Source: Neorhizobium sp. JUb45
Lineage (GTDB): Bacteria; Pseudomonadota; Alphaproteobacteria; Rhizobiales; Rhizobiaceae
Assembly: GCF_004343585.1 (NCBI RefSeq)
Contig: NZ_SLYW01000012.1
Location: 57,742-121,741 of the forward strand
Direction: 5' to 3'
DNA: 64,000 nucleotides
The notes beneath the pieces were generated by a model, which saw nothing but the letters and a program-made list of their open reading frames with translations, had not been told where the DNA came from and ran no database searches. Below, piece after piece: positions 60,192 through 64,000 of the stretch. The position numbers and the translations under genes were made by a program. How positions within the stretch are numbered: the first letter of the stretch is position 1; every line of letters starts with the position of its first letter.

Positions 60192-61207
60192 GCCGCAAAG
60201 ACATTCTTAAGGGCGCCGTTACGTCAGAGCCACTTACGGAGCGGCCAGCGAGAGCGAAAGTACGCCCGATGCTCGGCACGGCCTTGCCGCCGGGTGAAAC
60301 CAATGCTGCGACCCGTCTGACAAGCCAGGTTGGAAACGCGTTTGCGGAGAGCAAAGCCAAATTTGAACGCGCCGAAGAGATTGAGCGTCGTCTTGCTCAA
60401 GGCCAAACCGTCGTCGACCTCGACGCGGCACGCATTGAGCCGTCATTCGTTCAGGATCGCATGCCGGGCGACGTTGAAGGGCTGGTGGCATCTATCCGCG
60501 ACCAAGGCCAGCAGGTACCGATCCTTGTTCGACCTCATCCCGAAAAACCGGGTCAATACCAGGTGGCGTTCGGTCATCGTCGTCTCCGTGCGGTATCCGA
60601 ACTCGGGCTGCCTGTTCGGGCCATCGTGCGTGACCTGACGGACGAGCAGCTCGTCGTGGCGCAGGGACAGGAAAACAATGAACGTGAAGACCTGACCTTC
60701 ATTGAGAAAGCTCGCTTCGCGTACCAGCTGAACAAGCAATTCTCACGTGACGTGGTGATTGCAGCGCTCTCCATCGACAAGAGCAATCTGTCGAAGATGA
60801 TCCTCCTCGTAGAAGCTCTACCCGCTGAATTCATCGATGCCATTGGTCCAGCACCAGGAATTGGGCGGCCGAGCTGGCAACAGCTTGGAGGGCTTGTCGA
60901 AAAAGCCGGATCGCCAGCGAGAGTAATATCCCTGGCGCGTTCGGATGAGGTTCAAGGACTCGCGTCCGTCGACAGGTTCAAAGCGGTGCTGAATGGCCTG
61001 AAGCCCCAGCATGGCCCCAACAAGCTGCCGCAGATCCTTGCCACGCCTGCCGGTGACCGGCTGGCGCAAGTGGCGCAAAGCAAAACAAAGCTTGAAATTT
61101 CGATAGACAGGAAAGCTACGCCAGATTTTGCGGCCTTCGTGCTTGAAAAATTGCCCGCGCTCTACCAGGAGCATCAGGCGAAGAAACAACATAAAAACGG
61201 AGAGTAA
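60188..61207 (+). CDS. repB: plasmid partition protein RepB
   Basis: 339 residues, starting MSRKDILKGAVT. ParB-type motifs are seen: GHRRLRAVSELG, a spreading box and a helix-turn-helix region (ALSIDKSNLSKMILLVEALP). It binds parS sites and RepA. Coupled to repA by a four-base overlap. Length is normal. Confidence 0.95.
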   Translation: MSRKDILKGAVTSEPLTERPARAKVRPMLGTALPPGETNAATRLTSQVGNAFAESKAKFERAEEIERRLAQGQTVVDLDAARIEPSFVQDRMPGDVEGLVASIRDQGQQVPILVRPHPEKPGQYQVAFGHRRLRAVSELGLPVRAIVRDLTDEQLVVAQGQENNEREDLTFIEKARFAYQLNKQFSRDVVIAALSIDKSNLSKMILLVEALPAEFIDAIGPAPGIGRPSWQQLGGLVEKAGSPARVISLARSDEVQGLASVDRFKAVLNGLKPQHGPNKLPQILATPAGDRLAQVAQSKTKLEISIDRKATPDFAAFVLEKLPALYQEHQAKKQHKNGE

Positions 61208-61217
61208 GCCGGGAAAA

Positions 61218-61330
61218 GAAAAAGGCCCCAACAACGTTGCCGTCGTGGAACCTCATTCTGTAGTCTCGCAAACACAGAATCGCATTTCCTCGAATCCTCG
61301 TCAAGAGTCTTGGCACCGTTTTGGTGAGCG
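61218..61330 (-). ncRNA. antisense RNA in the repB-repC gap (incompatibility RNA)
   Basis: All repABC replicons studied carry a small counter-transcribed RNA here that limits RepC synthesis. On the minus strand a hairpin (CCACGACGGCAACGTTGTTGG) is followed by GGCCTTTTTC, a good intrinsic terminator near 61218-61245. The 5' end is estimated. Confidence 0.55.
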
Positions 61331-61362
61331 GATTTCTTTTGCCTTCTGAAAGGTGAAAAGAA

Positions 61363-62577
61363 ATGACCATGGGGAATGTGACGACGCCTTTTGGGCGGCG
61401 GCCGGTGACGCTTGCGCTTGTCAAACGCCAAGTTGCCGTAAGCACGATGGAGCAAGGCAGGACTGTTGAAAAATGGCGGGTGTTTCGCGACGCTTGCGAG
61501 GCCCGTATCGAGCTTGGTCTGCAGGATCGCAGCCTAGCCGTTCTGGACGCGCTTTTGAGCTTTTACCCGGAAAATGAGTTCTGCCATGACGCGCAGATGA
61601 TTGTCTTTCCCTCAAATGCACAGCTGACGCTGCGAGCGCACGGAATCGCTGGAGCAACACTTCGCCGGCATCTCGCCCTTCTGGTCAATGCTGGGCTCAT
61701 CTTCCGCAAAGATAGCGCCAATGGAAAGCGTTACGCTCGAAAAGATGGAGAGGGGGCCGTCGAATCTGCCTATGGCTTTGATCTATCCCCGCTTCTGACC
61801 CGTGCTGGTGAACTCGCCATCATGGCACAGAAGGTGGTTGCTGAACGGGCGGCGTTCCGTAAGAGCAAGGAGTGCCTGACCATCTGCCGGCGTGATGTTC
61901 GTAAGTTGATCTCGGCCGCCATGGAAGAGGGTGCCGCGGGAGATTGGCAGACGATTGAAGACATATATGTTGGCGTCGTGTCTCGGATTCCGCGATCGCC
62001 AACGCGTGCCCAGATCGAAGGATTGCTGGATGAAATGTCGCTGTTGCGCGATGAGATCGTCAACCGGCTGGAAATCCAAGAGAGTTCTCAAAATATGAGC
62101 AGCAATGATGCCCATATTGAGCGCCACATACAGAATTCAAAATCCGAATCTCCTAATGAATTTGAACCTCGCTCCGAAAAAGAGCAGGGAGCGAAGTCGA
62201 GCAAGAAGAAGCAGGCAAAGAGTGAGCCGCTGAAGGCTTTTCCGCTATCGGTCGTGCTGAAAGCCTGTCCGCAGATTCCTGATTACGCGACCGGGGGAAA
62301 CATCGAGAACTGGCGCGATCTGATGTCGGCCGGCGTGCTCGTTCGGTCGGCCTTGGGTATCAGTCCGTCGGCATATGAGGATGCCTGCGAGGCGATGGGG
62401 CCGGAAAATGCGGCGATTGCCGTGGCCTGCATGCTGGAACGAACCAACATGATCAATTCGCCAGGCGGTTATCTCCGTGATTTGACCCGTCGATCAAGGC
62501 AGGGCGAATTTTCGCTGGGGCCGATGGTGATGGCGCAGTTGCGGGCCAACGGACATGGTCTCGGCAAGACAGGCTGA
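61363..62577 (+). CDS. repC: replication initiator RepC
   Basis: 404 residues. The N-terminal DNA-binding domain (RSLAVLDALLSFYPENEFCH, LRAHGIAGATLRRHLALLVNAGLIFRKDSANGKRY) and C-terminal domain (PQIPDYATGGNIENWRDLMSAGVLVRSALGISPSAYEDA) fit the RepC family. RepC acts only in cis at an origin inside its own gene, probably the A/T-rich stretch around 62080-62170. ATG follows GAAAGGTGAAAAGA. Appears intact. Confidence 0.95.
   Translation: MTMGNVTTPFGRRPVTLALVKRQVAVSTMEQGRTVEKWRVFRDACEARIELGLQDRSLAVLDALLSFYPENEFCHDAQMIVFPSNAQLTLRAHGIAGATLRRHLALLVNAGLIFRKDSANGKRYARKDGEGAVESAYGFDLSPLLTRAGELAIMAQKVVAERAAFRKSKECLTICRRDVRKLISAAMEEGAAGDWQTIEDIYVGVVSRIPRSPTRAQIEGLLDEMSLLRDEIVNRLEIQESSQNMSSNDAHIERHIQNSKSESPNEFEPRSEKEQGAKSSKKKQAKSEPLKAFPLSVVLKACPQIPDYATGGNIENWRDLMSAGVLVRSALGISPSAYEDACEAMGPENAAIAVACMLERTNMINSPGGYLRDLTRRSRQGEFSLGPMVMAQLRANGHGLGKTG
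62080..62170. other. oriV: probable origin of replication within repC
   Basis: An A/T-rich stretch (for example AATTCAAAATCCGAATCTCC) lies in the middle of an otherwise GC-rich repC. In repABC plasmids the origin is in such a segment of repC. Exact limits are not determined. Confidence 0.5.
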
Positions 62578-62594
62578 AGGAATTGTTCCATTTT

Positions 62595-63699
62595 TCAGCC
62601 GCGAGTGAGGATACTGTTCAATTCCTTCATTCGAATTGCCGGTAATCCTGCTTCCTCGGCAAAGTATGGCCAGCAGTTCACCGTTGCCCGCACTTTTCAT
62701 CGACCATCGCCTGAGCTGCCTTTGCGACCTGCAGCATATGGGAGGTATCGGGCGCCCGTCCCTCACCCGCGAGGTCTGCGCTGTGTTCACCTCCTGGACC
62801 CGAGGAATAGGTTAGGTCGTAGGCTGGCGACAGTCGCCATTGGCCGTCCGCGCTCATCAAAAAAGCATGGTTCTTGGCGTGGTCGTCGCGGTTGCGGGAT
62901 AAAACATTGAAGTCCATGCGCCGGAACATTTTCAGCACTTCCGTGCTGTCACGGGTCATCAACCATGTGAGTTTGTGCAGCATCTCGTAAGTGACGGATG
63001 ACTCCCGATGGCTCGCATCGAGCAGGCCGCTTGCGGTGTGCATGTGCAGCCTGCCTGCCGGGGTGCGGTCAAACCGTTTGGTGGCGAACAACCTGTTGCC
63101 CTTCCGCGTGGTAAACAACCGCGTTTCGGCCATGTCGATGCCCGCGGCACGGGCCATCAGCACGTAGGCCTGTTCCTCGGCGCCGATATCGGCCCGATCT
63201 TCGCTGCTGCGCGATTTGAGGATCCAGCGCTCGAATGCCGGCTGCATGTTCTGGCCGTAATCGAAATTGACGCTGTCTGTCGCCGGCTCGAATCCGATCA
63301 TGTTTTTGGTCACGCGCCGGCGGAGCCACCTTGGGCGCCTTGCAGCGTATCGAGATCGGCGGCATCCATCTGGTGCTGAACGAGAGCGAAGGACAGAGCA
63401 CCCATACCGGAAGTTCCGACGGCAGAAAGACGATCGAGCAACATCCTGCCCCAGCCGTCCGGCAGGCTGTCGTTTAAAAGGCCGTGCAAGCCATCGAACG
63501 GATCACGTGGTGCCGCGATAATGCCAGCATTGGCCATCAGGTGAAATGGAGAGACGAGGAGCAGTTCCGAGAGAAATTCGGTCGCATATTCGAAATAGGC
63601 CCGTCGTTCGGCATTGCTCCAGGCAAGCGTGCCGAGCTTTCTCGGTTTGCTCTCGATATCGCGGATCACGCTCATTTTGTGAACGTGTTCGAATTTCAT
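62595..63699 (-). pseudogene. hipA toxin, frameshifted and internally deleted
   Basis: The N-terminal part (63310-63699) encodes the HipA N1 domain (LGTLAWSNAERRAYFEYATEFL, DSLPDGWGRMLLDR) and ends at GGSAGA then TGA. The next piece (from GTG 63313, overlapping GTGA) continues with the kinase: ERWILKS, VFNVLSRNRDDHAKNHAFLM as catalytic loop, and LSPAYDLTYSSGPGGEH. It stops early at 62678; a C-terminal tail NWPYFAEEAGLPAIRMKELNSIL appears in another frame down to TGA 62595. So there is a frameshift and a lost segment. The split resembles HipS/HipT three-gene systems, but the broken C-terminus argues for decay. Confidence 0.7.
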
Positions 63700-63920
63700 G
63701 ATTTGCGGACCCTCTGCCGAAGGGGATGATCGATGACATCGTCGATCGTTCGTGTTGCCCTGGGCGGAAACAGTTTTGCGAACTCTGTCTCAGCATCTAG
63801 CACGAAGGCAATCCTTACGACGGTTTCAAGCGATGCCTTGCCAGTGTCCTCGAAAACGCGGAGAGAACTGTACGATATGCCAGCTAGTCGCGAGTCCGCG
63901 CTGGGTCTGCGGATTCCGAC
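63696..63920 (-). pseudogene. hipB-like antitoxin, N-terminus removed
   Basis: The C-terminal ~70 residues (RLAGISYSSLRVFEDTGKASLETVVRIAFVLDAETEFAKLFPPR) match the second half of a HipB-type XRE repressor. The first helices are missing: before 63920 the sequence turns into the repeated motif of an insertion-element end. Its stop overlaps the hipA start (ATGA). Confidence 0.7.
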
Positions 63921-64000
63921 GTGAAGCCGGCCACCATTCCGATCAAATACCGGCCAGCATTCCGATATGAAGCCGGCCACCATTCCAATCAAAGACCGGC
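63921..64000. mobile_element. tandem repeats of an IS21-type element end
   Basis: The motif GCCGGCCACCATTCCGATC recurs with slight changes about every 22-24 bases (starts near 63925, 63950, 63972 and 63995). Multiple terminal repeats of this type are typical of IS21-family ends in rhizobia. The element continues beyond the window and has cut off hipB. Family assignment is from the repeat style only. Confidence 0.5.

Overview
The window is about 64 kb of GC-rich DNA from a member of the Rhizobiaceae (Rhizobium/Agrobacterium/Ensifer relatives), almost certainly from a repABC plasmid. It carries divergent repABC and trbBCDEJKLFGHI operons, a Ti-type DNA-transfer region (traCDG opposite traAFBH across a Q-type oriT), a TraR/TraM regulatory pair, DUF736 genes and an alpha-r14-type small RNA. 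All of these are hallmarks of rhizobial plasmids. The species cannot be fixed from the sequence alone.

Layout. 0-1.3 kb: end of a J-domain protein and a DUF736 gene. 1.5-6.6 kb: WGR protein, then an MFS exporter divergent from a LuxR-type regulator, a methyltransferase-like gene and a coupled unknown gene broken by one in-frame TAA. 6.7-11 kb: housekeeping-like genes (phosphoesterase, PPOX-type protein, YidB, alpha/beta hydrolase, DUF808) and an alpha-r14 small RNA. 11-19 kb: an eroded region with repeated leader modules, an amidohydrolase scrap, an SDR/LysR pair, the second DUF736 copy, an AraC gene split by an IS701-family element, and an SDR gene cut by an IS110 remnant. 19-20.6 kb: HU protein and a ChoX-like binding protein. 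20.7-29.3 kb: traG-traD-traC / oriT / traA-traF-traB-traH. 29.3-33.6 kb: amino-acid ABC transporter operon with an alanine-racemase-like enzyme. 33.9-35.4 kb: AbiF-like HEPN defence gene with a small neighbour. 35.5-42 kb: XRE-AraC operon, a second MFS / AraC / methyltransferase group, traR and traM. 42-48.4 kb: TacA/TacT-type toxin-antitoxin, small orphan genes including RMF/CrpP-like proteins, another repeated module and a diacylglycerol-kinase-like gene. 49-58.5 kb: complete trb mating-pair operon. 59-62.6 kb: repABC. 62.6-64 kb: decayed hipBA cut by repeats that look like an IS21-type end.

How it works together. Replication and partition (repABC), DNA processing (tra) and mating-pair formation (trb) form a complete self-transfer set. 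Palindromes of the form TGCA-N4-TGCA, resembling TraR tra boxes, lie in the traC/traA gap and upstream of trbB. TraR and its anti-activator TraM are present. The acyl-homoserine-lactone synthase gene traI, normally first in the trb operon, is missing from its usual place and from the whole window, so the plasmid either borrows a signal or is controlled differently.

The most unusual content is a pair of related cassettes. Each combines a TraR/LuxR-family regulator, a paralogous methyltransferase-like enzyme (shared motifs IPYRLEEECR, EDTTFQMY, TWNSGNFY) and an MFS transporter. One also holds a large unknown gene translationally coupled to the enzyme. They look like quorum-linked pathways that make and export a small molecule. 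I do not recognise them as a described system.
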